DNA of 64,000 bases, from positions 1-64,000 of the forward strand of contig NZ_JAKSYO010000090.1 of assembly GCF_022829635.1 (NCBI RefSeq), given 5' to 3'. Source of the stretch: Methylobacterium sp. E-066 (GTDB taxonomy: Bacteria; Pseudomonadota; Alphaproteobacteria; Rhizobiales; Beijerinckiaceae). Position 1 is the stretch's first letter, and every line of letters starts with the position of its first letter. The notes below the pieces were generated by a model. The model was not told where the DNA came from. It ran no database searches and saw only the letters and a list, made by a program, of their open reading frames with translations. Both the position numbers and the translations under genes were made by a program. Of this stretch, positions 46,141-55,430 are shown in pieces.

Positions 46141-46228
46141 AGGCCAGGGCCGCCGAGCGACCGCGCCGCGACGGAAGCGGGCCTGCATGCGTTGGTGTCG
46201 CGCCGGTTCGCTTGAGCGAGGAGAACGC

Positions 46229-46660
46229 ATGAGACGCTTACGGATCGCGACCCGGCCCTTTCTGACCGCGCTCCCTCTGCTGGCGTGCATGGCGGCGCAG
46301 CCGGCGACGGCCCAGACCACGCCGCCGCCGCAGGCGGGCTCGGCCACCGCGACGCCGGACAACGCCATCCTGCTCACGGTCTTCCTGCGGCACGACCAGT
46401 CGCGCCCGCTCGCCGATCTGAACGCGCAGCTCGCCAGGCAGGGCTTCTACAAGGCCTTCCCGCCGGCGGGCATCGAGGTCGTGTCCTGGAACGTCGTCAT
46501 GGGCATCGGGCAGATCATCATCCTACGGCTGCCCGCGACCCGGCTGCGGGAGATCAACCGCGTCTTGGAGGATACGGCCTGGGGCGCGTATCGCACCGAG
46601 TTCTACCCGACTTACGATTACAAGGCTGTCGGTCTCGCGGAGCACGACAAGGCCCGGTGA
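46229..46660 (+). CDS. Exported hypothetical protein
   Basis: The 143-residue product starts at the ATG behind GAGGAGAA. It has a signal peptide (FLTALPLLACMAAQPATAQ), a short Pro/Thr linker, and a compact ferredoxin-like domain: NAILLTVFLRHDQSRPL, LNAQLARQGFYKAFPP, IEVVSWNVVMGIGQIIIL, RLREINRVLEDTAWGAYRTE. The LRHDQS ... GIGQIIxL pattern occurs in periplasmic proteins of this group. Function is unknown. It is convergent with the diguanylate cyclase gene, 21 bases away. Confidence 0.7.
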   Translation: MRRLRIATRPFLTALPLLACMAAQPATAQTTPPPQAGSATATPDNAILLTVFLRHDQSRPLADLNAQLARQGFYKAFPPAGIEVVSWNVVMGIGQIIILRLPATRLREINRVLEDTAWGAYRTEFYPTYDYKAVGLAEHDKAR

Positions 46661-46681
46661 GCACAGCCGGGCCGCCGGCCG

Positions 46682-47689
46682 TCATGAGGCCGCTTCGGCT
46701 GCCGGTGCGAGGCCCGGGCGCAGCGCATCGCTCCACAGGCAGGGATGGCCGAGGCGCTTGGCCTGGTACATCGCCGCATCGGCCCGCTCGACCAGCCCTT
46801 GCGCCTGGGCGGCGTGCTGCGGGGCGCAGGCGATCCCGATCGCCGCCCCGACGAGGACCGGCCGCCCGGCGCCGACATCGTAGGGTTCGGTGAGCCGCCG
46901 GTGGAGGCGGTGCGCCCGGTCCAGCACGGTCGAGGCCGGGGCGTCGGCCAGGAGCAGGGCGAACTCGTCGCCGCCGAGGCGGGCGGCAATATCCCGATCG
47001 CCGAGACCGTCCTGGAGCCGCTCGGCCATCCGCCGCAGCAGCGCGTCGCCGGCGGCGTGGCCGTAGAGATCGTTGACCGGCTTGAACCCGTCGAGATCGA
47101 TGCACAGCAGGGCGCAGCCCCGGCCGGTGGGCTCGGCCGTGGCCCGGTCGAGCCGCGCCTCGAACAGGTGGCGGTTGGGCAGGCCGGTGAGCGGGTCGTG
47201 GTGGGCCATATGGTGCAGCAGCGCCTCCGCCTGCCGGCGCTCGGTCACGTCCTCGTAGAGGGCGACCCAGCCGCCGTCCGTCTGCGGCTGGAGCGTCAGG
47301 GCGATCTGGCGGCTGTCCGAGAGCGTCTGCAGCACGGTGACGGGATCGCGCCGGGCCAGGAGCCGCCGGCGCTCCGCCCAGATCTGCGCCGGGTCCCGCT
47401 CGGCCTTGAGACCCTTGGCGGCATTGATCGCGATGAGCGTGCAGGCATGCAGGCCCGGTCGCACCGCTCCGTCCGGCTGGCCGAAGATGCCCCGGTAGCC
47501 GGCATTGGCGAACAGCAGGCGGTTGCCGGTATCGAACAGGCAGAAGCCGTGCGGCAGGCTATCCAGGGCCCGGACAATCCGGGATCCCAGCCGGCGGTCC
47601 CGACGGAATCCGTAGCCCCGGGGACCGACGATCGGCTCCCGCGCGCGCCGCTCCAGCCGCGCCGACACCCTGCCCGCTCGCGCCATCAT
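46682..47689 (-). CDS. PAS-GGDEF diguanylate cyclase
   Basis: The 335-residue protein has a basic N-terminus, a PAS domain (about residues 35-150; ALDSLPHGFCLFDTGNRLLF, then GWVALYEDVTERRQAE) and a GGDEF domain (residues 165-320). The GGDEF motif is intact (ARLGGDEFALLL), with the substrate region DLDGFKPVNDLYGHAAGDAL. It should make cyclic di-GMP from GTP in response to a signal sensed by PAS. There are no membrane segments. No EAL domain is attached. A PilZ gene lies in the same small-gene region. Confidence 0.9.
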   Translation of the reverse strand: MMARAGRVSARLERRAREPIVGPRGYGFRRDRRLGSRIVRALDSLPHGFCLFDTGNRLLFANAGYRGIFGQPDGAVRPGLHACTLIAINAAKGLKAERDPAQIWAERRRLLARRDPVTVLQTLSDSRQIALTLQPQTDGGWVALYEDVTERRQAEALLHHMAHHDPLTGLPNRHLFEARLDRATAEPTGRGCALLCIDLDGFKPVNDLYGHAAGDALLRRMAERLQDGLGDRDIAARLGGDEFALLLADAPASTVLDRAHRLHRRLTEPYDVGAGRPVLVGAAIGIACAPQHAAQAQGLVERADAAMYQAKRLGHPCLWSDALRPGLAPAAEAAS

Positions 47690-47940
47690 GGCGACCCCCT
47701 TCGAGCACCCGGCGGGATCCGGGCTCCTGCCGGATAGCCGGACGCCCCGCCGAAGACTGCTTCCGAGGCGTCTTAGAATGGGATTCCTTTAGCCAACCTT
47801 GACGAAACGGCGTTTGGCTCGAAAGGACGCGACAATCTCGTCAATCGCTCTGATAGCCCCGCGAATTCCGGCCGGCCTCAGATCAGGATCGGTCACTTAG
47901 AGTTGCCGGGTCCGGCAGCACAGGCCTGTGCCGGCCCAAG

Positions 47941-47970
47941 AAAATCCCCGCGGCCGGCCGCCGCGAGGAT
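47941..47970 (-). terminator. Rho-independent terminator after thrS
   Basis: On the minus strand an 11-base stem (ATCCTCGCGGC with GCCGCGGGGAT) with a short loop is followed by TTTT, 64 bases past the thrS stop. The rest of the 344-base gap between thrS and the cyclase start holds nothing else recognised. Confidence 0.7.
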
Positions 47971-48033
47971 CGACGAGGACTTGTTTTCGCGCCGGTTCCT
48001 CTTGGCGAGACGGCGAAAGCGCCGTCCGAGACC

Positions 48034-50061
48034 TTACGGCGTCTCGTGCACGCCGTGATGCCCGTCGAGGACGGTGTCGCTGGTCGGGACCGTGTCGGCC
48101 ACGGCCTGCGCCCGGCGGCGATCCGGGGCGGTCGCCTCGTCGACGAAGGCCGCCACCGCCTCCGTGAGCGGCAGGGTGCGGGTCTGCTGGCTGCCGAGCC
48201 GGCGGATCGAGACCGTCCGCTCCTCGGCCTCGCGGCGGCCCAGCGCCAGCAGCACCGGCACCTTGGCGAGGGAGTGCTCCCGAACCTTGTAGTTGATCTT
48301 CTCGTTGCGCAGATCGGCCTCGACCCGCAGCCCGGCGCGGTCCAGGGCGCGCACCACCTCATGGGCGTAGGCGTCGGCCTCGCCGGTGATCGTCGCCACC
48401 ACCACCTGGACCGGGGACAGCCAGAGCGGGAAATGCCCGGCGAAATGCTCGATCAGGATGCCGGTGAAGCGCTCCATCGAGCCGCAGATCGCCCGGTGCA
48501 CCATCACGGGCGGCTTCCTTGTGCCGTCGGCATCGATGTAGAAGGCGCCGAACCGCTCGGGCAGGTTGAAGTCCACCTGCGTCGTGCCGCATTGCCAGTC
48601 GCGGCCGATGGCATCGCGCAGGACATACTCGAATTTCGGCCCGTAGAACGCGCCCTCCCCCGGGTTGACCTCCGTGCGGATCCGGCCGGCCGACTGCGCC
48701 TCGATCTGCGTCAGAACCCGGGTCATCACGTCCTCGGCGTGGTCCCAGAGCGCGTCCGAGCCGACGCGCTTCTCGGGCCGGGTCGAGAGCTTCACGACGA
48801 TCTGGTCGAAGCCGAAATCCGCGTAGGTCGAGAGGATCAGGTCGTTGATCTTCAGGCACTCGTCGGCGAGCTGGTCCTCAGTGCAGAAGACGTGCGCGTC
48901 GTCCTGAGTGAAGCCGCGCACGCGCATCAGCCCGTGCATGGCGCCCGACGGCTCGTAGCGGTGCACTACGCCGAACTCGGCGAGCCGCAGGGGCAGGTCC
49001 CGGTAGGACTTCAAGCCGTGCTTGAAGATCTGCACGTGCCCCGGGCAGTTCATTGGCTTGAGGGCGAACCAGCGCTTGTCCTCGGCCTCGTCGCCCGCGG
49101 ACTGCGCGGCGAACATGTTCTCCCGGTACCAGCCCCAGTGGCCGGAGGTCTCCCACAGGGCCTTGTCGAGGATCTGCGGGGCGTTGACCTCGGCGTAGTC
49201 GCCCCGGAGGCGACGGCGCATATAGGCGATCAGCTCCTGGAAGATCGTCCAGCCCTTGGCGTGCCAGAAGACGACGCCCGGCCCCTCCTCCTGGAAGTGG
49301 AACAGGTCCATCTCCCGGCCGAGGCGACGGTGGTCCCGGCGCTCGGCTTCTTCGAGGCGGTGCAGGTAGCCGTCGAGATCGGCTTGGGCGGCCCAGGCCG
49401 TGCCGTAGATGCGCGTCAGCATCGGGTTGTTCGAATCACCCCGCCAATAGGCGCCCGCGACCTTCATCAGCTTGAAGGCGGTGCCGACCTTGGCCGTCGA
49501 GGTCATGTGCGGGCCGCGGCACAGGTCGAACCAGTCGCCCTGCCGGTAGATCTTCAGATCCTCGCCCGGAGGGATCGCGTCGACCAGCTCGACCTTGAAT
49601 TTCTCCTGCTTGCCCTCGAACAGCGCGCGCACGTCCTCGCGTTTCCAGACTTCCTTGGTGAAGGGCGCATCGCGCGAAATGATCTCGCGCATCTTCGCCT
49701 CGATCTTCGGGAAGTCCTCGGGCGTGAACGGGGTCTCGCGATAGAAGTCGTAATAGAAGCCGTTCTCGATCACCGGGCCGATCGTCACCTGCGTCTCCGG
49801 CCAGAGGCTCTGCACGGCCTCGGCGAGCACGTGCGCACAATCGTGGCGGATCAGCTCCAGGGCGCGCGGGTCGGTGCGGTCCAGGAATTCGATTGCCGCA
49901 TCCTGGGCGATCGGATCGTCGAGGTCGGTCACCGTGCCGTCGAGCGCCATGGCGACGGTGCGCTTGGCCAGCGACTTGGCGATGCCCTCGACCACGCTGC
50001 GGCCGGTGGTGCCGGCAGCGACCTCCCGCGTGTCGCCATTGGGGAAGGTGAGAATCGGCAT
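48034..50061 (-). CDS. thrS: Threonyl-tRNA synthetase
   Basis: The 675-residue class II synthetase charges tRNA-Thr. It has a TGS-like N-terminus ([20 protein letters not shown]), the editing domain ([32 protein letters not shown]), the class II catalytic core with [10 protein letters not shown] and [20 protein letters not shown], and an anticodon-binding domain ([20 protein letters not shown]). The C-terminus has about 30 extra residues. A terminator follows at 47941. Identification is certain. Confidence 0.98.
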   Translation of the reverse strand: MPILTFPNGDTREVAAGTTGRSVVEGIAKSLAKRTVAMALDGTVTDLDDPIAQDAAIEFLDRTDPRALELIRHDCAHVLAEAVQSLWPETQVTIGPVIENGFYYDFYRETPFTPEDFPKIEAKMREIISRDAPFTKEVWKREDVRALFEGKQEKFKVELVDAIPPGEDLKIYRQGDWFDLCRGPHMTSTAKVGTAFKLMKVAGAYWRGDSNNPMLTRIYGTAWAAQADLDGYLHRLEEAERRDHRRLGREMDLFHFQEEGPGVVFWHAKGWTIFQELIAYMRRRLRGDYAEVNAPQILDKALWETSGHWGWYRENMFAAQSAGDEAEDKRWFALKPMNCPGHVQIFKHGLKSYRDLPLRLAEFGVVHRYEPSGAMHGLMRVRGFTQDDAHVFCTEDQLADECLKINDLILSTYADFGFDQIVVKLSTRPEKRVGSDALWDHAEDVMTRVLTQIEAQSAGRIRTEVNPGEGAFYGPKFEYVLRDAIGRDWQCGTTQVDFNLPERFGAFYIDADGTRKPPVMVHRAICGSMERFTGILIEHFAGHFPLWLSPVQVVVATITGEADAYAHEVVRALDRAGLRVEADLRNEKINYKVREHSLAKVPVLLALGRREAEERTVSIRRLGSQQTRTLPLTEAVAAFVDEATAPDRRRAQAVADTVPTSDTVLDGHHGVHETP

Positions 50062-50200
50062 GGGTCAGGCTCTCCGGGCTCAGTCCTGCATACGGGGCAG
50101 GTAAGCGTGTTCTGGGGAGCGGCCGTGTAGACCGATTCTTTTTCTTTGGCGAGGGAATGGCCGCGGATCGTGGCCACGCGAGCCCGGGACGGCGCGCAGC

Positions 50201-50235
50201 AAAAAGGCCGCGGTGGCTCCTGCCTCCGCGGCCTT
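50201..50235 (-). terminator. Rho-independent terminator of the CYTH-like gene
   Basis: On the minus strand a perfect ten-base stem (AAGGCCGCGG with CCGCGGCCTT) is followed by TTTTT, 18 bases beyond the CYTH-like stop. It separates that gene from thrS, whose start lies 140 bases further on. Confidence 0.85.
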
Positions 50236-50252
50236 CTCGATGGCTCGGTTGA

Positions 50253-51251
50253 TCAGGTCTGCTGCTGCGTCCGGCGGGGCCGCACGGTCCAGCGCTCGAA
50301 CACGCCCGCCGACTCGTCGGTCTTCGGGTCCTTGGGCTCGGCGGTGGCCTCGGGATGCTGGTGGATCGCCGCGCCGAGCGCCTGGGACAGGCTCTCGATC
50401 ACGTCGTCGATCCGGGCGTCGCTGTGGATGCTCTCCTGCGGGGCGGGCTGGGGCGGGCTCGGCTCATGAGCCACCGGCGCCGCGTGATGCACGGGCTCCG
50501 GGGCGGGCGGCGGGGCCGGCTCCGGCTCGGGCTGAGGCTCCGGGGGAGCCTCGGCGACGGGGGCGGCCGGGGCCGGCTCGACGGCTTCGGGGGCCGGTGT
50601 CGCAGCCGCTGCCGCGACCGGGGCTGCCGCGGCGGCCGGAGTCACGATGCGGCGCATGGCGCTCATCGCGCCGTCGTCGGACGGCTCGCTGGTGCGGGCG
50701 CTGCTGCTGCCGTAGCGGCCGAAGCCGAACCGCGGCTCGATCAAGTCGAGGACCGCGTCGAGCGCGGCGTTGCTCAGCGGCACCTCTTCGGCCGCCGGCA
50801 CGCCCTGGATGGCGAGCGCCTGACGCTCGAAGGTCGGCTCGTTGCTGACCTCGCGGCCGAACCAGTTCGGGGCCTGGAAGCCGGCGGCATCGCCGTCATT
50901 GTCGAAGGCGACGCTGATCAGGTCGAGATTGCCCGGCGTGACGTAGCGGTCGATCGTGACCTCGCGCCCGCCGATGGTCAGGACGGTGCGGTCGTAGGCG
51001 GCCTTGCCGGGGCAGACGTCGAGCAGGGCGTCGCCGTGGGCGCGCGGCACGTCGGTCCGCTCCTCGGCCGGGACGCCGTCCGGGCCCTTGTTCACCAGCA
51101 CCAGCTGGCAAACCTGGCCGTCGACCCGCACGTAGGAGCTGCGGCCCCCCTGCGCGACGAAATGGCCCTCGGTGATCCGGGCGCCGCCCCGCTCCTTGCG
51201 GATCAGGCGGACCAGGGATGGCGCAACCAGGAATCGGCGAATGGTGCTCAT
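50253..51251 (-). CDS. Degenerate CYTH-domain protein with a disordered tail
   Basis: The 332-residue protein opens with STIRRFLVAPSLVRLIRK and ends its domain with APNWFGREVSNEPTFERQAL, which match the start and end of CYTH domains of the triphosphate tunnel class (ExERKFLV ... PPWFGEEVT ... NKALA). The strands SYVRVDGQVCQLVLVNKG and REVTIDRYVTPGNLDLISVA lie between. The metal-binding ExExK motif is absent and the second Glu pair (E-V-E-F) is SVAF, so catalysis is not expected. Residues 195-332 are Pro/Ala/Glu-rich and disordered. It could be a binding or scaffold protein; a strong terminator follows. Confidence 0.7.
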   Translation of the reverse strand: MSTIRRFLVAPSLVRLIRKERGGARITEGHFVAQGGRSSYVRVDGQVCQLVLVNKGPDGVPAEERTDVPRAHGDALLDVCPGKAAYDRTVLTIGGREVTIDRYVTPGNLDLISVAFDNDGDAAGFQAPNWFGREVSNEPTFERQALAIQGVPAAEEVPLSNAALDAVLDLIEPRFGFGRYGSSSARTSEPSDDGAMSAMRRIVTPAAAAAPVAAAAATPAPEAVEPAPAAPVAEAPPEPQPEPEPAPPPAPEPVHHAAPVAHEPSPPQPAPQESIHSDARIDDVIESLSQALGAAIHQHPEATAEPKDPKTDESAGVFERWTVRPRRTQQQT

Positions 51252-51571
51252 GAACTCAAAACCCCTCCCGCTTCGTCGGCGGTGCGCCGATCCGGCGGAC
51301 TGCCCTCAGGGCCGCCGGCCCGGATGGATCTGCCAAGTCGAGCCCGCGCCGACGGCGTATAAGCTCAACGGCAACGCCGTATTGGCCCGCACATGACCGC
51401 ATCCATCCCCAATACCGGATGGCGACAACATGAGACGGTTAAGCGCTAAGCAAAAACACGACGAAATCAAGACCGGAACCGGGTTATGATTCGCCCGGAA
51501 CCCTGCCTGTCCCCGATATCCCGTCTTTCGCCCCGGTTTTTCCAACCCAGGTTAAACCGGAACCGGACGCC
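51252..51571. other. Non-coding region between CYTH-like gene and msrB
   Basis: About 320 bases carry no gene. It is relatively AT-rich around 51400-51480, where a promoter for the minus-strand CYTH-like gene could lie; I cannot pick confident hexamers. A run CCGGTTTTTCC lies near 51534. Confidence 0.4.
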
Positions 51572-51982
51572 TCAGGCGGCCGGCTCGAAGGTCATCGCGG
51601 CGCCGTTCATGCAGTAGCGCAGGCCCGTGGGGGCGGGGCCGTCGTCGAAGACATGGCCGAGATGGCCCTTGCAGCGGGCGCAATGGACCTCAGTCCGGAC
51701 CATCCGGTGGCTGCGGTCGACGGTGGTCTCGACGGCGCCGTCGAGAGGCTCGAAGAAGCTCGGCCAACCGGTGCCGGACTCGAACTTTGTGCCCTGCTCG
51801 AACAGCGGCTGTCCACAGCCGACGCAGGTGAAAGTGCCGGGCCGCTTCTCGGCCAGCAGGCAACTGGTGCCGGCCCGCTCGGTGCCGTGCTCGCGCAGCA
51901 CCCGGTACTGCTCGGGCGTGAGCGTGGCGCGCCACTCGGCCTCGCTACGGGTATCGGGGTTGGTGGTCGCGGTATCGGCCAT
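51572..51982 (-). CDS. msrB: Peptide-methionine (R)-S-oxide reductase
   Basis: The 136-residue enzyme reduces the R epimer of methionine sulfoxide. The catalytic Cys is C124 in [11 protein letters not shown]; the zinc is held by C53, C56, C101 and C104 ([21 protein letters not shown]). [10 protein letters not shown] and RTEVHC are family landmarks. There is no signal peptide, so it is cytosolic, whereas MsrA at 5.2 kb is exported. It lies downstream of yihY on the same strand, about 110 bases away. Confidence 0.96.
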   Translation of the reverse strand: MADTATTNPDTRSEAEWRATLTPEQYRVLREHGTERAGTSCLLAEKRPGTFTCVGCGQPLFEQGTKFESGTGWPSFFEPLDGAVETTVDRSHRMVRTEVHCARCKGHLGHVFDDGPAPTGLRYCMNGAAMTFEPAA

Positions 51983-52096
51983 GGAGATCTCCCTTTTCGA
52001 TGGGAGATATAGGCATCCCGCGGGGGGCGGCAGTCCGTTTGCCGCAAAACAGATGCAGCGGCGGCATCCTGTCGCTCGCGGTTATGGCGATGCCCG

Positions 52097-53281
52097 CTAT
52101 GCCGCCGCCCCCACGGTATCCGCCATCCGAGCCCGGCGGTGGCCCATCGGCAGGGGCGCGCCCGTGGTGGTGTCGCGGGCGGTCTGGTGCTCCAGCTCGG
52201 CGTTGATCTCGCCGCCGAGCAGCACGATGGTCGACGAGATCCAGATCCAGGTCATGAAGCCGATCACGGCGCCGAGCGAGCCGTAGGTCTCGTTGTAGGT
52301 GCCGAAGCTCGCCACGTACCAGGAGAACAGCAGCGACGCGATCAGCCAGAGCAGCCCGGCGACCAGGCTGCCGAATCCGACCCAGCGCCAGCGGGCATGC
52401 TCCCGACTGGGGCCGAACCGGTAGAGCACCGACAGCCCGGCGAGCAGCACCAGCAGCACCGCCGGCCAGCGCAGGGCCGCGAGCAGCCACGCGCCCGAGC
52501 CGAGGCCGAGGAAGTTCAGGACCACCGGCACCACCACGATCGCGTTAAGCGCGATGATGATGAACACCAGGGCACCCACCGTGAAGGTGAGCGAGCGGAT
52601 GTTGAGCCAGAAGAAATTGCGCTTCTCCTCCTCCTCGTAGACGACGTTCAGCGCATCGAACATCGCTTTCATGGCGGCGTTGGCGCTCCAGATCGACAGC
52701 AGCAGGCTGGTGAAGAAGGTGACGCTCAGTGAGCTGCTGCCCTTGGCGGCGATGCGCTTGATCTGGTCGCCGATCAGTTCGACCGCGCCCGACGGCAGCA
52801 CGGCATGCAACTGCGCGAGGTGCTCGTTGATGGCCGTAACGTCGGCGAACAGCCCGTAGCAGGTGACCAGCGCGGCGATGGCCGGGAACAGCGACAGCAG
52901 CGTGTAGAAGGTCACCCCGGCGGCCACCGCCAGCACCCGGTCCTTGTTGAACTCCAGGTAGACCCGGACCGCGATGTCCTTCCAGCCGGCCGGCGTCATC
53001 TCGGCCGGGCTTTCGGCGGCGCGGCCGCGCTCGGGCTGCGTCGCGGCGGTGAGCTGCGCGGCGCGACCGGCGATCGAGCGCGCGCCGGCATTCACGGCTT
53101 TTTTGCGCGCGGCGTCGGCTTCGTCTCGATCCGCCGGCGGTTCCAGAAATTCCGGCTGGGTGGTCGCGCGCCGGCGGGCGGGGGCGGCGGCGAGCGCCAC
53201 CAGGGCCGAGCCGAGCATCAGGATCCAGAGGAGCGAGCCTGCATCCGGTTCGGAACTCGGGCGGGGGGGCGACGCGGGCAT
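52097..53281 (-). CDS. YihY/BrkB family inner membrane protein
   Basis: The 394-residue protein has an Arg/Ala-rich N-terminal region of about 115 residues with one membrane segment. The YihY domain follows with six membrane segments (VAAGVTFYTLLSLFPAIAAL, FFTSLLLSIWSANAAMKAMF, LVFIIIALNAIVVVPVVL, and others). LIASLLFSWYVASFGTYNETYGSLGAVIGFM is the family C-terminal block, given here only in outline. It is related to UPF0761/BrkB; despite old names it is not a ribonuclease. Substrate unknown. Confidence 0.9.
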   Translation of the reverse strand: MPASPPRPSSEPDAGSLLWILMLGSALVALAAAPARRRATTQPEFLEPPADRDEADAARKKAVNAGARSIAGRAAQLTAATQPERGRAAESPAEMTPAGWKDIAVRVYLEFNKDRVLAVAAGVTFYTLLSLFPAIAALVTCYGLFADVTAINEHLAQLHAVLPSGAVELIGDQIKRIAAKGSSSLSVTFFTSLLLSIWSANAAMKAMFDALNVVYEEEEKRNFFWLNIRSLTFTVGALVFIIIALNAIVVVPVVLNFLGLGSGAWLLAALRWPAVLLVLLAGLSVLYRFGPSREHARWRWVGFGSLVAGLLWLIASLLFSWYVASFGTYNETYGSLGAVIGFMTWIWISSTIVLLGGEINAELEHQTARDTTTGAPLPMGHRRARMADTVGAAA

Positions 53282-53402
53282 GATGGTACGAGAGGGCCGT
53301 CCGCGCGGAACTGCCGCGCTCGAAGGCTCAAACGTCGCCGAAGCGCGGCCGTTCCGCGCCCGATTTCGGGCACGCCCGGCCCCGATGCGCGTTGTGCATC
53401 CT

Positions 53403-54476
53403 ATGCGCGATCAGCCCCGCCTCGGATTCTGCTGCAAGTTCGTCCTGGACGAGCCGCCCGGTACCCACGCCACCCTCAAGGCGGAGCGCGAGGCGACGCT
53501 CCACATGAACCTGACCAGCGTGACCATGGCGCATCTCGCCAAGCTGGACCCCGTCGCCCGGCGGGCGAAGCTCGCCGGTCTCGTCGCGCACAATCTCGAT
53601 GCCCTGGCCCGCCAGATCGCCTGGGTCGGGGCGCGGCCGCCGATCGAGCGCCTGCTGCGCATGGCGAGCAACGTCCTGCCCGGCTACACCCACGATATCG
53701 CCCGCGCGATCTACGCCGAGCCCGAGATGGTCTCCCTAGTCGAGCGCGGGCTGGCGGAGGCCGGGGCGCTGGCGCGTCGGCTCGGCGTGCGCCTGAGCTT
53801 CCACCCGGGGCCGTTCTGCCTGATCGCGAGCCGCAACCCGGTGGCCATCGCCAACGGCCTGTCGGAGCTCGACTATCACGCCGAAATCTTCGACCGCATG
53901 GGCTATGGCGGCGGCTGGCATCCGCACGGCGCCCACATCAACATCCATGTCGGCGCCGGCGATCCGGGCGTGGCGGGGTTCCGCGAGACACTGCCGCGGG
54001 CGAGCCAGGTGGCGCGCGACCTCGTCACGGTCGAGAACGACGAGAACGTTTTCGGGATCGAGGCGGTGCTCCAGCTCGCCGACCTCGTGCCGGTGGTGCT
54101 CGACCTGCACCATCACTGGGTCCAGAGCGGCGGAGAATACATCGAGCCTGACGATCCACGCATCGCCCGGGTGCGGGCTTCCTGGCGCGGGGTGCGGCCG
54201 GTGGCCCATATCAGCGTCTCCCGCGAGGCGGTCTCGGCCGAATGCGACCCGGACGCCCTGCCCGACTTCCCGGCGCTGCGTGCCGCCGGCCACGCGGTCC
54301 GGGATCTCGCCGCCCATTCCGACATGATGTGGAACCGGGCCGTGAACGACCTCGTCGCCCGCCACATGGTCTGGGCCGATTTCGAGATCGAGGCGAAGGC
54401 CAAGAACCACGCCTCGACCCAGATCGCCCGCCACATCACCGATCCGGCCCGGGCGGCGCCGATCGCGGCCGAGTGA
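53403..54476 (+). CDS. uvsE: UV damage endonuclease (UvsE/UVDE-like)
   Basis: The 357-residue protein has the UVDE pattern: PRLGFCCKFVLDEP near the N-terminus, TLHMNLTSVTMAHL, IAWVGARPPIERLLRMASN, RRLGVRLSFHPGPFCLIAS, GGGWHPHGAHINIHVGAG, LVTVENDENVFGIEAVL, VVLDLHHHWVQSGGEYI. The many His, Glu and Asp in these segments are the metal ligands of a TIM-barrel endonuclease that nicks 5' to UV photoproducts and some other lesions. An earlier in-frame ATG at 53385 is also possible. A UV-exposed habitat such as leaf surfaces would suit it. Confidence 0.85.
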   Translation: MRDQPRLGFCCKFVLDEPPGTHATLKAEREATLHMNLTSVTMAHLAKLDPVARRAKLAGLVAHNLDALARQIAWVGARPPIERLLRMASNVLPGYTHDIARAIYAEPEMVSLVERGLAEAGALARRLGVRLSFHPGPFCLIASRNPVAIANGLSELDYHAEIFDRMGYGGGWHPHGAHINIHVGAGDPGVAGFRETLPRASQVARDLVTVENDENVFGIEAVLQLADLVPVVLDLHHHWVQSGGEYIEPDDPRIARVRASWRGVRPVAHISVSREAVSAECDPDALPDFPALRAAGHAVRDLAAHSDMMWNRAVNDLVARHMVWADFEIEAKAKNHASTQIARHITDPARAAPIAAE

Positions 54477-54521
54477 CGGACGGTCTCGACGCCTTCCGCG
54501 GAGGGCGCTAGCACTTTGTTC

Positions 54522-54570
54522 GCGCATGATGATTCCGGAAAACCGGATTCCACTTTTCCGCATCATGCGC
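54522..54570. repeat. Short palindromic repeat, family E, copy 2
   Basis: GCGCATGATG at the left faces CATCATGCGC at the right; inside, GGAAAACCGGATTCC is close to symmetric. It ends 12 bases before the hydrolase start codon, so a hairpin here could influence its translation. Confidence 0.8.
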
Positions 54571-54582
54571 TAGTCAGCCGGC

Positions 54583-55134
54583 ATGAAGACCGCCGATTGC
54601 GACATCCTCATCGTCCCGGGGCTCGGGGGCTCGGACGAGGACCACTGGCAGGCCCGCTGGGCCGGCCGCCTTGCCACCGCCCGGCTGATCGCCCAGGACG
54701 ATTGGCACGCGCCAACCCCCGAGGCCTGGTGCGGGCGGATCATCGAGGCAGTCGCAGCGGCGACCCGGCCGGTGATCCTGATCGCCCACAGCCTCGGCGT
54801 TGTGGCCTGCGTCGAGGCGGCGCCCCGTTTCGCCCCGGGTATCGTGCGCGGCGCCCTGTTCGTGGCGTGCCCGGATGTCGATGAGGCGCCCGACCTGCCC
54901 GAAGCGGCCCGCGCCTTCGCGCCGGTGCCGCGAGACCCCCTGCCCTTCCCGTCGCTCCTGGTCGCCAGCCGGACCGACCCGTATTGCACCTACGACCGGG
55001 CCGATGATTTCGCCCATGCCTGGGGCGCCCTGATCGTGGATGCCGGCGAATCGGGCCACATCAACGTCGCCAGCGGCCACGGGCCGTGGCCCGAGGGGCT
55101 GATGCGACTCGCCGGGTTCATGAAGGGGCTGTAG
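54583..55134 (+). CDS. RBBP9/YdeN-type serine hydrolase
   Basis: The 183-residue alpha/beta hydrolase has the small RBBP9 layout: ILIVPGLGGSDEDHWQARW with the oxyanion region near the N-terminus, nucleophile Ser in ILIAHSLGVVACVEA, Asp in RTDPYCTYDRA and His in ESGHINVASGHG. The substrate is unknown; relatives hydrolyse small esters or bind proteins. It is preceded by a palindromic repeat and followed by the ParDE-like pair. Confidence 0.85.
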   Translation: MKTADCDILIVPGLGGSDEDHWQARWAGRLATARLIAQDDWHAPTPEAWCGRIIEAVAAATRPVILIAHSLGVVACVEAAPRFAPGIVRGALFVACPDVDEAPDLPEAARAFAPVPRDPLPFPSLLVASRTDPYCTYDRADDFAHAWGALIVDAGESGHINVASGHGPWPEGLMRLAGFMKGL

Positions 55135-55187
55135 GACGGCCCGCGCCAGGAATTGCACAGGGGCGGGCTCGCGCTTACGCTGTCGGC

Positions 55188-55430
55188 ATGGTCTCGTCAG
55201 ATCGCAACGCCTCTGCCCTGTCGCTGCTCGACCCGGACCGGCGCGCCGCCTTCGTCGCCCTCGCCGCATCGCGGCAACGCCAGCCGGCCGACCTGCTCAA
55301 CGACGCCGTCGACGCTTTTCTCAACCTCGACGCCTGGCAGCGTACCGAGATCGAGGCCGCCCTGCGGGAGGCTGAGGCCGGCGATTTCGCCAGCGAAGAC
55401 GAGGTAGAGGTCGCATTCACCCCGCGGTGA
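55188..55430 (+). CDS. ParD/CopG-type ribbon-helix-helix antitoxin
   Basis: The 80-residue acidic protein starts at the ATG giving MVSSDRNASALSLLDPDRRA. Residues 10-50 fit a ribbon-helix-helix DNA-binding fold (RRAAFVALAASRQRQPADLL; NDAVDAFLNLDAWQRTEIEA) and the C-terminal AREAEAGDFASEDEVEVAF-like part is typical of ParD neutralising tails. Its stop overlaps the GTG start of the toxin gene by GTGA, the standard antitoxin-first order. Confidence 0.85.
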   Translation: MVSSDRNASALSLLDPDRRAAFVALAASRQRQPADLLNDAVDAFLNLDAWQRTEIEAALREAEAGDFASEDEVEVAFTPR

